Shown: positions 43,723 through 54,334 of the stretch, one piece after another
How positions within the stretch are numbered: position 1 is the stretch's first letter
How the letters are laid out: the number at the start of each line of letters is the position of its first letter
Assembly: GCF_039880525.1 (NCBI RefSeq)
Contig: NZ_CP156989.1
Coordinates: 1,550,001 to 1,614,000 of the forward strand
Source: Agrococcus sp. ProA11
GTDB taxonomy: Bacteria; Actinomycetota; Actinomycetes; Actinomycetales; Microbacteriaceae
Reading direction: 5' to 3'
DNA length: 64,000 nucleotides
Translations under genes and position numbers: made by a program
Notes under the pieces: generated by a model
Seen by the model: the letters and a program-made list of their open reading frames with translations, nothing else
Database searches by the model: none
Told to the model about the DNA's origin: nothing

Positions 43723-45753
43723 TCAGCGCCCCCGCCCCGCCTGCAGCACCAGCCAGATGAAGTAGGGGATGCCGACCAGCGCCGTCATCACACCTGCCGG
43801 CAGCTGCGCCGGCGCGATCAGCGTCCGCCCGAGCGTGTCGGCGAGCAGCGTGAGCGTGCCGCCGAGCAGCGCCGCGAGCGGCAGCAGCACGCGGTGCCGA
43901 GCCCCCACCAGCGCACGTGCCGCGTGCGGAGCGACGAGGCCGACGAACGCGACGACGCCGATCGCGGCGACCGCCGTCGAGGCGAGCACCACCGCCAGCG
44001 CGAGCGCGAGCACCTGCAGCCTCGTCAGACGCACGCCCAGCAGCCGCGGGGTTGCCTCGTCGAGCTGCGCGAGGTCGAGGCCGCGATGCATCCACAGCAG
44101 CGCCGCCACCGCGGCCACGATCGCCACGGCGACCGGGAGCACATCCTCGAAGCCGCGCCCGTAGGTCGAGCCGGCGAGCCAGACGATCGCCTTGGCCCGA
44201 TTCCACGGATCGGTCGTCACGATGAGCAGACTCGTGACCGCCGCGGTCGCCGCCGACATCGCGAGCCCGGTGAGCACGAGTCGCAGCGACCCGAGCCGGC
44301 GCCAGCCGACCAGCAGCAGCACCGCGACGCCGACGATCGCTCCCCCGCCGAGCGCGCTCGCGGCTACCGCCCAGCCGGTCGCGACCGGCACGAGCGTGAT
44401 GATGCTCACGGCGCCGAGCCCCGCGCCCCCGGCTACGCCGAGCAGATACGGATCCGCCAGCGCATTGCGGGCCACCGCCTGCACGAGCCCGCCAGAGAGC
44501 GCGAGCGCGATCCCGGCCAGCACAGCGGCGAGGACGCGCGGCGTGCGGGTGTCGAGCGTGACGCGCACGGCGTCGCCCGCGCGTCCGCCGAGCCAGTTGA
44601 CGACGTCGCCCAGCAGCAGCATCCGATCGCCCAGCAGCACCGCCGCGGCAGCCATCGCGACGAGCACGACGGCGGCGACCGCGATGGGCAGCCAGGCCCG
44701 GCGGGCGATCGTGCGGGCTCCGAGCACGGCCATCGATTCGGTCTCCGCCGAGCCTGCCACCGAGCGGGCGAGCGCGATGATGCAGGCCGCGCCGATCAGG
44801 CTCGTGACGACGCCTGTCGGCACGTCGAGCGACGCGACCCCGCCGAGTGCGGCGCGCAGCAGCACATCCGCCCCCACCACCAGCACGGCGCCGGCGAGCG
44901 CGGCCAGCGGGATCGCGATCAGGTGCCGCGAGGCGCCCGGGATGCGCGCGGCCAGCAGTCGGATCACGATGGGTGCGGCGAGGCCGACGAAGCCGATCGG
45001 TCCGGCGATCGCGACCGCGGCGGCGGCGAGTGCGACGGAAGCGACGAGCGTCGTCAGCCGCAGTCGTCCGACGCCGACGCCGATCGTGGTGGCGACCTCC
45101 TCGCCCAGCGCCAGCACATCGAGCCTGCGCGCGAGCAGCAGCAGCACCGCGATGCCGAGGAGCACGATCGGCAGCAGCTGCACGACCGTGTCGATGCCGT
45201 TCTGCGACAGCCGCCCGACGCCCCAGGCGAACAGCCCCGCCGTCTCCTGCTCTGCCAGGATGATCGCCACCGTGGTGACCGACTGCAGCGCGAGCGCGAG
45301 CGCGGTGCCGACCAGCACCATCTGCGTCGTCGACCCTCTGCCACGACCGATGGCGACCACCAGCAGCGCGGCGAGCATTCCGCCGACGAAGGCGAGCCCG
45401 GCACCGCCGATGCCCGGCAGGCTGATGCCGAAGACGGCGGCGAGTGCGATCGCGGCACCGGCCCCGCCGTTGACGGCGAGGGTGTCGGGCGAGGCGAGCG
45501 GGTTGCCGGTGAGCGTCTGCATCGCATAGCCGGCGGCGCCGAGCGCGAGCCCGACGACGACCGCCGCCGCGATGCGCGGCAGTCTGCTCTCCAGGATCAC
45601 CGACGCGTTGCCCTGCTCGCCTCCCAGCCAGCCGAGCAGCTCGGACATGCCAAGCTGCGTCGTGCCCTGCGTCGCGTGCCAGGCGGAGAGCGCGAGCAGG
45701 GCGACGAGGAGGGCCGCGCCGAGCGCGAGCCCTCCCGGCCGGGCCCGCGTCAC
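43723..45753 (-). CDS. Iron-siderophore ABC transporter permease, fused FecC-FecD type
   Basis: 676 aa with two complete FecCD domains (about residues 1-330 and 340-676), each of nine or ten helices. The first shows LPRIAAAVVVGLALGAAGYAMQTLTGNPLASPDTLAVNGGAG and the second TRTPRVLAAVLAGIALALSGGLVQAVARNALADPYLLGVAGGAG, the duplicated signature of each half. The FhuB-like fusion replaces a heterodimer. GTG 45753 overlaps the binding-protein stop as GTGA. It imports ferric hydroxamate-type siderophores with the two upstream genes. Confidence 0.93.
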   Translation of the reverse strand: MTRARPGGLALGAALLVALLALSAWHATQGTTQLGMSELLGWLGGEQGNASVILESRLPRIAAAVVVGLALGAAGYAMQTLTGNPLASPDTLAVNGGAGAAIALAAVFGISLPGIGGAGLAFVGGMLAALLVVAIGRGRGSTTQMVLVGTALALALQSVTTVAIILAEQETAGLFAWGVGRLSQNGIDTVVQLLPIVLLGIAVLLLLARRLDVLALGEEVATTIGVGVGRLRLTTLVASVALAAAAVAIAGPIGFVGLAAPIVIRLLAARIPGASRHLIAIPLAALAGAVLVVGADVLLRAALGGVASLDVPTGVVTSLIGAACIIALARSVAGSAETESMAVLGARTIARRAWLPIAVAAVVLVAMAAAAVLLGDRMLLLGDVVNWLGGRAGDAVRVTLDTRTPRVLAAVLAGIALALSGGLVQAVARNALADPYLLGVAGGAGLGAVSIITLVPVATGWAVAASALGGGAIVGVAVLLLVGWRRLGSLRLVLTGLAMSAATAAVTSLLIVTTDPWNRAKAIVWLAGSTYGRGFEDVLPVAVAIVAAVAALLWMHRGLDLAQLDEATPRLLGVRLTRLQVLALALAVVLASTAVAAIGVVAFVGLVAPHAARALVGARHRVLLPLAALLGGTLTLLADTLGRTLIAPAQLPAGVMTALVGIPYFIWLVLQAGRGR

Positions 45754-46751
45754 GGGGAGGTGGTGACCGAGGCGAGCAGCGCGTCGAGGTAGGCGGTGAC
45801 CGAGTCGACGCCGCCGAAGAGCCAGATGCCGTCGGGCAGGCGCACGACATTGCCAGCCTGCACCGAGGGGAGGTCGTTCCAGATGGCGTTGTCGGCGAGA
45901 TCCTGCGTGAACACATCGCGGTCGCCCACCGTCAGGTAGACGATCCAGGCATCATCCGCCAGCGCGGTGAGCCCCTCGACGTCCGTGACGCCGAGACCGT
46001 ACTGCTCGTCGCCCTCGCCGGGCCAGCCGTTGAGGAAGCCGATCGACTCGAACGCGGCGGGCAGCAGGGCCCCGTCAGCGTACGGACGGATCTCGACCTG
46101 CCCGCCGTTCTCATAGCCGTCCATGTGCGCGATCGGCGTGCCGGCGACTCCGGCCTCCTCGGCGCGAGCCGAAAGCTCGTCGAGGTGCGTCTCGAAGTCG
46201 GTGATCGCCTGCTCCGCGGCGTCCTCGCCGCCGACGGCCTCGCCGACCATGCGCAGATCGTTGAGCATGGTCTCGAGCGGCGCGCTCGCGTCGGCGCCCC
46301 GCAGCACCAGCACCGGCGCGATGGCCTCGAGATCGGCGTAGGCGCCGGCGTCGCGGCCGGCGACGGCGACGATCAGGTCGGGCGCGAGCCCCGCGATGGC
46401 ATCGATCGACGGCTCGGTCCGCGTGCCGACGTCGGTGGGCTCACCCTCGAGCGGCGCGCCAGTGCCGGCCCAGTCCTGATAGCCGGCCACATCGGCCACG
46501 CCGACCGGCACGACGCCGGCGGTCTGCAGGTGCTCGACCGCGACCCACTCGAGCGCCACCACGTCCTCGACCTCGCCGGGGATCTCGACGTCCTGGCCGC
46601 GCGCATCCGTCACCGTGACGCTCTCGCCGGCCGCGTCCGAGGCGTCGCCGTCGACCGGGGCCTCCGTCGTGCCGCAGGCTGCCAGCGCGAGCGCCGTGAG
46701 CACCGCAGCGCCCGCGAGCAGCGGCCTGGTGGGCAGGGTCTTCCTGGTCAT
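45750..46751 (-). CDS. Iron-siderophore ABC transporter substrate-binding lipoprotein
   Basis: 333 aa from ATG 46751. Signal peptide with lipobox LALAAC. The mature part is a class III binding protein: VTVTDARGQDVEIPGEVEDVVAL, APDLIVAVAGRDAGAYADLEAIAPVLVL, then IWNDLPSVQAGNVVRLPDGIW, as in FhuD/YfiY-type ferric hydroxamate receptors. A longer open frame upstream has no support. It lies between the ATPase and the fused permease in one operon. Confidence 0.92.
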   Translation of the reverse strand: MTRKTLPTRPLLAGAAVLTALALAACGTTEAPVDGDASDAAGESVTVTDARGQDVEIPGEVEDVVALEWVAVEHLQTAGVVPVGVADVAGYQDWAGTGAPLEGEPTDVGTRTEPSIDAIAGLAPDLIVAVAGRDAGAYADLEAIAPVLVLRGADASAPLETMLNDLRMVGEAVGGEDAAEQAITDFETHLDELSARAEEAGVAGTPIAHMDGYENGGQVEIRPYADGALLPAAFESIGFLNGWPGEGDEQYGLGVTDVEGLTALADDAWIVYLTVGDRDVFTQDLADNAIWNDLPSVQAGNVVRLPDGIWLFGGVDSVTAYLDALLASVTTSP

Positions 46752-46803
46752 GGTCGGCCTTCCTCTGCCCTGGCGCACGGCCGGGGCGTGGTGGGGATGC
46801 GCG

Positions 46804-47619
46804 TCACGCGGCGCGTGACACGGCCGGTCGGCGGCGGAGCCGCTGCGGCCGGATGCGGAGTCCGTCGGCGACGGACTCGACGTCGATGGGCACCTCGTAG
46901 GCGGCGCTGAGGCGCTCGGCCGTGAGCACCGCGTGCGGCGTGCCGGCGGCGAGGATGCGCCCGTGCACGAGCAGCACCACCTCGTCGGCGATCTCTGCCG
47001 CCTGCTCGAGATCGTGCAGCACCACGCCGACGGCGACGCCGTCATCCGCGAGGTCGCGGATGATCTCGAGGATCTCGCGCTGATACCGCACGTCGAGGAA
47101 GGTCGTGGGCTCGTCGAGCAGCACGACGCCGGTCTCCTGCGCCAGGCAGGTCGCGAGCCAGACGCGCTGGCGCTGACCGCCCGAGAGCTGCGACACGGGC
47201 TGTGCCGCGAGCTCGGCGATGCCGGTCGCTGCCATGGCGCGATCGATGACCTGCGCGCCGGTGGGATCGCCCGCGCGGAGTCGCCCGCGATGCGCGAAGC
47301 GACCGTAGGCGACGACTTCGCGCACGCTCACGCCCGAGGGGTCGGGATGCGACTGGGCGAGCATTGCGACGCGGCGGGCGAGCTCGCGCTCCCCCAGCGC
47401 AGCCGCGTCGACGCCGTCACCGAAGACGACCGACCCGGCATCGGGGCGGTGGAGCGCGGTGAGTCCGCGGAGCAGCGTCGACTTGCCACTGCCGTTCGGG
47501 CCCACCAGCGCGGTGACCGACCCCGGCCGCAGGGCGATGGACGCCTCATGCACGATGCGCTCCCGCCCGTACGCGAGCGAGATGTCGCTCGCGTGCAGAG
47601 CCGAAGGTGCGGGGATCAC
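46804..47619 (-). CDS. Iron-siderophore ABC transporter ATP-binding protein
   Basis: 271 aa, GTG 47619. Walker [18 protein letters not shown], signature [18 protein letters not shown], Walker [17 protein letters not shown] and the H-loop in [16 protein letters not shown], all FepC/FhuC-like. It is the first gene of the operon ATPase, binding protein, permease. An IdeR/DtxR-type box ends only five bases upstream of the start codon, so the transcript is leaderless or starts within the gene. Confidence 0.95.
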   Translation of the reverse strand: MIPAPSALHASDISLAYGRERIVHEASIALRPGSVTALVGPNGSGKSTLLRGLTALHRPDAGSVVFGDGVDAAALGERELARRVAMLAQSHPDPSGVSVREVVAYGRFAHRGRLRAGDPTGAQVIDRAMAATGIAELAAQPVSQLSGGQRQRVWLATCLAQETGVVLLDEPTTFLDVRYQREILEIIRDLADDGVAVGVVLHDLEQAAEIADEVVLLVHGRILAAGTPHAVLTAERLSAAYEVPIDVESVADGLRIRPQRLRRRPAVSRAA

Positions 47620-47624
47620 ACGAG

Positions 47625-47643
47625 TAAGGGTAGCCTTACCTCA
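47625..47643. promoter_or_regulatory. IdeR/DtxR iron box
   Basis: TAAGGGTAGCCTTACCTCA matches the 19-bp DtxR/IdeR consensus (TTAGGTTAGCCTAACCTAA) at 15 positions and sits directly before the siderophore transporter operon. Iron-bound IdeR would repress import. Confidence 0.82.
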
Positions 47644-47690
47644 CGCCAGGTGGCAAGTCGTGAGGCGTCACCGCGCGGCAGGCATCTCGC

Positions 47691-48968
<1,278 letters not shown>

Positions 48969-49088
48969 CTCGCATCTCCCGATCGTCGTCGAACGCAGGC
49001 TGCGCCCGTGTCCCAAGACTACTGCGGGGCGCTGACACGGCCGCCGACCACGCCGTTCCGCTTCGAACGCGGCCGGTATCGTGGAGGC

Positions 49089-49751
49089 ATGCTTCCCGCT
49101 CTTGCCGTGCTCTCGGCTGCCCTGCTCCTGCCCGCCCACGCATCCGTCATCGGCTCGACCCCTGCCGACGGGGCCACGGTCACCGAGCAGCCAGGCACGT
49201 TCAGCGTCGTCATGAACGAGCAGATCCTCTCGGTCGACGGCGCCGACAGCTCGAACGCCATCCAGATCACCGATGCATCGGGCCGCTACTACGGGGACGG
49301 CTGCCTGACCGTCGACGGCGACACCGCGTCCCTCGACGCCCAGCTCGGCGAGGCTGGCGACTACACGGTCACCTACCAGGTCGTCTCCGCCGACGGCCAC
49401 CCGGTCTCCGACACGATCGAGTTCGCGTTCGAGCCGGCTGCGGGTGAGGCCGGCGCACCCGGTGTGGCTGAGGCCCCCGTCTGCGGCGCCGCGGCGACCG
49501 AGAGCGCCGAGCCCGCCCCGGCAGAGACCCCGGCGGCATCGGCCGACGCCAGCGACGAGGCGGCTCCCGCGACCGCCTCCGCGCAGCAGGGCGATGACGC
49601 CGACACCGATGCCTCCGCCGAGGATGACGCGGCGCCGTTCCCGTTCCTGACCGTCGGCGTGCTGGCGGTGCTCGCGGTGCTGGCCGTCATCGCCTACCGC
49701 GCGAACCGGATGCGCACCTCGCGGCAGGCGCGCGACACCGACGAGGTCTGA
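49089..49751 (+). CDS. CopC domain membrane protein
   Basis: 220 aa. Signal peptide [17 protein letters not shown] ends in HAS, so the mature protein begins near the copper-binding HA- of CopC/YcnJ proteins ([28 protein letters not shown]). The second conserved block is [23 protein letters not shown], with the DGHP copper ligand His. An acidic Ala/Glu/Asp linker and one C-terminal helix ([19 protein letters not shown]) anchor it outside the cell. It may bind periplasmic-side copper(II). Two extra Cys (DGCLTVD, APVCGAA) are unusual. Confidence 0.9.
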   Translation: MLPALAVLSAALLLPAHASVIGSTPADGATVTEQPGTFSVVMNEQILSVDGADSSNAIQITDASGRYYGDGCLTVDGDTASLDAQLGEAGDYTVTYQVVSADGHPVSDTIEFAFEPAAGEAGAPGVAEAPVCGAAATESAEPAPAETPAASADASDEAAPATASAQQGDDADTDASAEDDAAPFPFLTVGVLAVLAVLAVIAYRANRMRTSRQARDTDEV

Positions 49752-49777
49752 GCCTCCACCAGGATCCCGGCAGCGCA

Positions 49778-49810
49778 GAGGGCCGGCACCCATCGCGGGT
49801 GCCGGCCCTC
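49778..49810. terminator. Bidirectional terminator between copC and clpP2
   Basis: Perfect 14-bp arms GAGGGCCGGCACCC / GGGTGCCGGCCCTC with a 5-nt ATCGC loop, between two convergent genes. Confidence 0.9.
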
Positions 49811-49826
49811 AGCCGTCGTGCAGCTC

Positions 49827-50498
49827 TCAGCTGCCGAGCTGCGCCTGCGCCGCCGTCTTGCGGCTCGTGAGCACCTGGTCGATGAGGCCGTACTCCATGG
49901 CCTCCTCGGCCGAGAGGAAGGTGTCGCGCTCGATGTCCTTCGAGACTCGCGCGACATCGTGCTTCGAGTGGTTCGAGAGCGTCTGCTCGAGCCACCCGCG
50001 CATGCGCAGCACCTCGCGCGCCTGGATCTCGATGTCCGACGCCTGGCCGCGGCCGGCATCCGAGGTCGCGGGCTGGTGGATCAGGATGCGCGCGTTCGGC
50101 AGCGCGAGGCGCTTGCCGGGCTCGCCGGCGGCCAGCAGCACTGCGGCTGCCGAAGCGGCCTGGCCGAGGCAGACGGTCTGCACCGCGGGGCGGATGTACT
50201 GCATCGTGTCGTAGATCGCCGTCATCGCGGTGAATGAGCCACCGGGCGAGTTGATGTACATCACGATGTCGCGATCCGGGTCCTGCGACTCGAGCACGAG
50301 CAGCTGCGCCATGATGTCGTCGGCGGATGCGTCGTCGACCTGGACGCCGAGGAAGATGATGCGGTCCTCGAAGAGCTTCGCGTAGGGGTCCTGGCGCTTG
50401 TAGCCGTAGGCCGTGCGCTCCTCGAAGGTCGGCAGGATGTAGCGCGAGCCGGGCATCTGCAGCGCGCTGCCGCCGGCCTGGAACGTGGGGGTCTCCAT
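49827..50498 (-). CDS. clpP2: ATP-dependent Clp protease proteolytic subunit 2
   Basis: 223 aa. Catalytic Ser116 in LGQAASAAAVLLAAG and His141 in ARILIHQPATSDAGRG; INSPGGSFTAMTAIYDTM forms the oxyanion strand. N-terminal extension before YILPTFEERTAYGYKRQD is typical of actinobacterial ClpP2, which docks the ATPase. Starts one base inside the clpP1 stop (TGATG), so the two are coupled and form a mixed tetradecamer. Confidence 0.97.
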   Translation of the reverse strand: METPTFQAGGSALQMPGSRYILPTFEERTAYGYKRQDPYAKLFEDRIIFLGVQVDDASADDIMAQLLVLESQDPDRDIVMYINSPGGSFTAMTAIYDTMQYIRPAVQTVCLGQAASAAAVLLAAGEPGKRLALPNARILIHQPATSDAGRGQASDIEIQAREVLRMRGWLEQTLSNHSKHDVARVSKDIERDTFLSAEEAMEYGLIDQVLTSRKTAAQAQLGS

Positions 50499-51109
50499 CA
50501 GTTGTCGCCCTCCGTGTCGATGATGTCGTGGTCCGTGCCGCCGCCACCGGCGACGTCGGAGGCCGAAGCGCGGACGTGGTCGACGAAGCCGTACTCTAGC
50601 GCCTGCTGCGCCGTGAACCAGCGGTCGCGGTCGCCGTCCTCGTTGATCTGCTCCACCGACTTGCCGGTGCGCTCGGCGGTGATCTCGGCGAGGCGCTTCT
50701 TCATGTCGAGGATCAGCTGCGCCTGCGTCTGGATGTCGCTCGAGGTACCGCCGAAGCCACCGTGGGGCTGGTGCAGCAGCACGCGCGCGTTCGGCGTGAT
50801 GTAGCGCTTGCCGGGGGCGCCGGCCGTCAGCAGCAGCTGCCCCATCGAGGCGGCCATGCCGATGCCGACCGTGACGATGTCATTGGGCACGAACTGCATC
50901 GTGTCGTAGATCGCCATGCCAGCGGTGATCGAGCCGCCGGGCGAGTTGATGTAGAGGTAGATGTCCTTGTTCTGGTCCTCAGCGGCCAGCAGCAGGATCT
51001 TCGCGCAGATCTCGTTCGAGTTGTCGTCACGCACCTCCTCGCCGAGCCAGATGATGCGGTCGCGCAGCAGTCGGTCGAAGACCGACTGGGCGAAGACGGG
51101 TTCAGCCAC
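50498..51109 (-). CDS. clpP1: ATP-dependent Clp protease proteolytic subunit 1
   Basis: 203 aa. Catalytic Ser88 in [14 protein letters not shown] and His113 in [34 protein letters not shown] is conserved. It begins with a short [20 protein letters not shown] typical of ClpP. It is the upstream member of the clpP1-clpP2 pair and lies after tig on the same strand, the common tig-clpP order. RBS AAGGAG-like sequence (AGAAGGAGTCACCC) precedes the ATG. Confidence 0.97.
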   Translation of the reverse strand: MAEPVFAQSVFDRLLRDRIIWLGEEVRDDNSNEICAKILLLAAEDQNKDIYLYINSPGGSITAGMAIYDTMQFVPNDIVTVGIGMAASMGQLLLTAGAPGKRYITPNARVLLHQPHGGFGGTSSDIQTQAQLILDMKKRLAEITAERTGKSVEQINEDGDRDRWFTAQQALEYGFVDHVRASASDVAGGGGTDHDIIDTEGDN

Positions 51110-51196
51110 GGGTGACTCCTTCTGTCGTTGTTCTCAACCCTAGGCGAGCGCTGCACCCGTTCCGGGTCATGTTCGCCGCAGGCGGAGGCATGCGAA

Positions 51197-51220
51197 AGGG
51201 CCGGGCTGGAGCCCGGCCCT
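51197..51220 (-). terminator. Terminator after tig
   Basis: AGGGCCGGGC-TGGA-GCCCGGCCCT, perfect 10-bp arms with a tetraloop, followed on the minus strand by TTTC, immediately after the trigger factor stop. Confidence 0.85.
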
Positions 51221-51231
51221 CTCGCTGGTGA

Positions 51232-52593
51232 TCAGTCCTCGGCGCGTTCCGCGGCGAGCTGCTCCTCGTTGTCGCGCACGGCAGCGTCGACGTCGTCCTC
51301 GCTGACCTCGTCCGACTCGGCCGGGGGCAGGAAGTCGGTCAGGTCGACCGTCTCGCCCTTGTCGTCGACGACCGTGACGCGGCTGAGCAGCGTCGAGAGC
51401 GTCTTGCCGCGGAGGATGTCGCCGAGCAGCACCGGCAGCTGGCCGTTCTGCTCCAGCGCCTGCACGAGCTCCTGCGGGCCCATGCCGTACTGCGCGGCCT
51501 GCTGCACGATGATCTGCGTCAGCTCCTGCTGCGTGACCTGGAGGTTCTCCTCCTCCGCGAAGCGGTCGAAGAGCATCTGCTGCTTGAGCAGCTTGCGCGT
51601 CTCCTGGCGCACCTCTTCGCCGTGCTCGGCGTCCTCGGCGCGGTTCTCGGCCGCGAGGTGGCGAGTCACCTCGTCCTCGACGACGGCCTCGGGCACCTCG
51701 ATCTCGACGGCCTCGATGAGCTCGTCCTGCAGCAGCTGGCGAGCCTGCTCAGCCTGGGCGAGGCGGCCGGAGCGGCCGGCCTGCTCGGCGAGGTCCGCCT
51801 TGAGCTCGTCGATGGTGTCGAACTGGCTCGCCATCTGGGCGAAGTCGTCGTCTGCCTCGGGCAGCTCGCGCTCCTTGACGGCCTGGACGGTCACGCTGAC
51901 CTCGGCGTCCTTGCCCGCGTGGTCGCCGCCGACGAGCGTCGACGTGAAGGTGGTCTCCTCGCCGGCGGTGAGCGACTCGATGGCCTCGTCGACGCCGTCG
52001 ATGAGCTCGCCGGAGCCGACCTCGTAGGAGATGCCGCTCGCGGTGTCGACGGTCTCGCCGTCGATCGTCGCGATCAGGTCGAGCTGCACGAAGTCGCCGT
52101 TGGCCGCCGGGCGGTCGACGGTCACGAGCGTGCCGAAGCGGCCGCGCAGCTCGTCGAGCTCCTTCTGCACTGCGGCGTCGTCGATCTCGATCGCGTCGAC
52201 CGTGAGGGTGCGGCCGTCGACCTCGGGCAGGTCGAAGTCGGGGCGGACGTCGACCTCGATCTCGAGCACGAGATCGCCGGAGAAGTCTTTGACCTCGGGC
52301 CACGCGGTGACGTCAGCCTGCGGGCGGCCCATCGGGCGCACGCCGGCCTCGGCGACGCCCTGGCGGTAGAACTCGTCGATCGACTCGGAGACGGCCTGGT
52401 TGAGCACCTCCGCGCGTCCGACACGCTGATCGATGATCGCCGAAGGCACCTTGCCCTTGCGGAAGCCGGGGACGCTGATCTGCTCGGCGACGGTCTTGTA
52501 CGCCTGGTCGATCGCGGGGCGCAGCTCAGCGGGCTCGACCGCGATGGTGAGCTTGGCGCGCGTGTTCTCGATCTTCTCGACCGTGGTCTTCAC
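51232..52593 (-). CDS. tig: Trigger factor (ribosome-associated chaperone)
   Basis: 453 aa from GTG 52593, preceded by AGGAG. The N-terminal ribosome-binding domain shows [28 protein letters not shown] with the GFRKGKxP signature. The PPIase domain follows ([16 protein letters not shown]...[21 protein letters not shown]), then the helical C-terminal chaperone arms and an acidic Glu/Asp tail. It shields nascent chains at the exit tunnel. A much longer open frame upstream is an artefact. A terminator hairpin separates it from clpP1. Confidence 0.96.
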   Translation of the reverse strand: MKTTVEKIENTRAKLTIAVEPAELRPAIDQAYKTVAEQISVPGFRKGKVPSAIIDQRVGRAEVLNQAVSESIDEFYRQGVAEAGVRPMGRPQADVTAWPEVKDFSGDLVLEIEVDVRPDFDLPEVDGRTLTVDAIEIDDAAVQKELDELRGRFGTLVTVDRPAANGDFVQLDLIATIDGETVDTASGISYEVGSGELIDGVDEAIESLTAGEETTFTSTLVGGDHAGKDAEVSVTVQAVKERELPEADDDFAQMASQFDTIDELKADLAEQAGRSGRLAQAEQARQLLQDELIEAVEIEVPEAVVEDEVTRHLAAENRAEDAEHGEEVRQETRKLLKQQMLFDRFAEEENLQVTQQELTQIIVQQAAQYGMGPQELVQALEQNGQLPVLLGDILRGKTLSTLLSRVTVVDDKGETVDLTDFLPPAESDEVSEDDVDAAVRDNEEQLAAERAED

Positions 52594-52812
52594 GAGGTGG
52601 TCTCCTGGGGGTTCGTCGGATGTGCCGGCCGTGCCGACCTGGGGCGCGCGAGCGCGCAGGATCCACCGCAGAAGGGCGGACCGCCGCCCGAGTCTACCGG
52701 CCGCGCGCCTGTGAGCCGCAATCCGTTCGTTCACCGGTGACGAACCCACTGCATGACCGCCCTTCTGCACGTCGCGCCGCTCCCTCAGGTGCGGCCTGCA
52801 ATACTCGTGCGC

Positions 52813-53361
52813 GTGGCGAACAGCTTGGAGCAGTGCTTGGTGCGTGCCGCCGTGGGCGACCAGCGTGCCTTCGCCGAGCTCTACGACGCCGCGGCTCCCC
52901 GCGTCTTCGGCCTGGTGCTGCGCATCCTGGTCGATCGGGCACAGGCCGAGGAGGTCGTGCAGGAGGTCTTCCTCGAGGCGTGGCGGCGCGCTCAGCGCTT
53001 CGACCCGGAGCGTGGGGCCGCGATCAGCTGGCTGCTGCAGATCGCTCATGCGCGAGCCGTCGACCGGGTGCGCGCCTCGCAGTCGCAGCGCGACCGCGAT
53101 GCGCGCATCGGAGTGCGAGACACGAATGTGCCCGTCGACGAGGTCGCCGAGCGCGTCGAGACCTCCATGGAATCGGCGCGAGCGAAGCGGGCGCTCGCCG
53201 AGCTGAGCCCGGCGCAGCGCGAGGCGATCGAGCTCGCCTACTTCGGCGGGCTGACGCAGACCGAGATCGCCGAGCGCATCGGTGCGCCGCTGGGCACGGT
53301 GAAGACGAGGATGCGTGACGGCATGCGCCGATTGCGCGAGATCCTAGGAGTGACGACATGA
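52813..53361 (+). CDS. ECF RNA polymerase sigma factor (SigK/RpoE family)
   Basis: 182 aa from GTG 52813; an in-frame ATG at 52753 gives a 202-aa alternative. Region 2: [43 protein letters not shown] with the -10 contact helix; region 4: [49 protein letters not shown]. The sequence before GTG 52813 has CAATACT in the right place for a leaderless promoter. It overlaps the next gene, an anti-sigma factor, by ATGA, the standard sigK-rskA style pair. Confidence 0.92.
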   Translation: MANSLEQCLVRAAVGDQRAFAELYDAAAPRVFGLVLRILVDRAQAEEVVQEVFLEAWRRAQRFDPERGAAISWLLQIAHARAVDRVRASQSQRDRDARIGVRDTNVPVDEVAERVETSMESARAKRALAELSPAQREAIELAYFGGLTQTEIAERIGAPLGTVKTRMRDGMRRLREILGVTT

Positions 53362-54281
53362 GCGGGGGTGACGAGATGAACGGTGGTGACGCGATGCGCG
53401 AGCGCAAGTCGATCGACGAGCTCGCCGCCGCCTATGCGCTCGACGCGCTCTCCCCCGATGAGCGTGTCCGATTCGAAGCGGAGGCATCGCCCGCTGCCCG
53501 CCGTGAGGCGGAGGAGCTCGCAGACATCGCGACGCTGCTCGCGACCGATGCCGTCGCTCCCCCGGTCAGCATGCGCGCCGGCCTGCTCGCGGCGATCGCC
53601 GCGGAGCCGCAGGAGGTGGCCGAGCCCGCCGACGCCCAGTCCGATGAGGCGCAGCCCGACAACACAGAGCTGGCCGCGCAGCGGACGGCCGCGCTCGCCG
53701 CCGACGCGCCCTCGACCGAGGTGACCGGTGCGGAAGCGCTGGCGGCCGAGCCGCAGGACGCCGAGGCGCGCGCGGCCGGTGCGCCGCGGCACGCTGACAG
53801 CGCACGCGGCCCCGGACCCGCGGAACGACGGGCTCGTGCGCGGTGGCGCCCCATGCAACTGCTCGGTGCCGTCGCGGCAGGCGCGGCGATCCTGACTGGT
53901 GGCATCGCCATTGGCACGCAGCTCGGTGCCGACTCCCAGCAGCAGACGCTCGGCGCCATCGTGGCCGCCGGCGATGCGCAGCGCAGCGAGGTCGAGCTCG
54001 AGGGCGGCGCGACGGCGACCGCCATCTGGTCGACGGAGCTTGGCCAGTCGGTGCTGCTGTTCGAGGGCCTCGATCCGGCGCCGGCAGGCCGCAACTACCA
54101 GGCCTGGTACATCGACGGCGCCGGACCGCGCAGTGCCGGCGTCTTCCAGACCGCTGGCGGCAGCACGGCCGTGCTGCTCGAGGGGCAGCTGGCCGCGGGC
54201 GATGCCGTTGGCGTGACCGTCGAGCCCGAGGGCGGATCCGAGGCCCCCACGACCGACCCCATCCTCGTCGTCCAGACGTGA
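53358..54281 (+). CDS. Anti-sigma factor, RskA family
   Basis: 307 aa. N-terminal sigma-binding part SIDELAAAYALDALSPDERVRFEAEAS, an Ala/Glu-rich cytoplasmic linker that is longer than usual (about residues 90-155), one transmembrane segment (LLGAVAAGAAILTGGIAIGT) and the extracytoplasmic RskA domain with VLLFEGLDPAPAGRNYQAWYI and GGSTAVLLEGQLAAGDAVGVTVEPEGG. No zinc HxxxCxxC motif is seen. It would hold the adjacent sigma factor at the membrane until regulated proteolysis releases it. Confidence 0.92.
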   Translation: MSGGDEMNGGDAMRERKSIDELAAAYALDALSPDERVRFEAEASPAARREAEELADIATLLATDAVAPPVSMRAGLLAAIAAEPQEVAEPADAQSDEAQPDNTELAAQRTAALAADAPSTEVTGAEALAAEPQDAEARAAGAPRHADSARGPGPAERRARARWRPMQLLGAVAAGAAILTGGIAIGTQLGADSQQQTLGAIVAAGDAQRSEVELEGGATATAIWSTELGQSVLLFEGLDPAPAGRNYQAWYIDGAGPRSAGVFQTAGGSTAVLLEGQLAAGDAVGVTVEPEGGSEAPTTDPILVVQT

Positions 54282-54334
54282 CGCATCCCGGCCCCTCGGC
54301 GTCGCCGGTGCCGGTGACCTGACAGGATCGGACG

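Noticed and set aside
42559-45792. A 1077-codon plus-strand open frame
   Set aside because: It is an Arg/His/Asp-rich shadow running across the M3 peptidase gene and antisense to the permease; no domain and no start signal.
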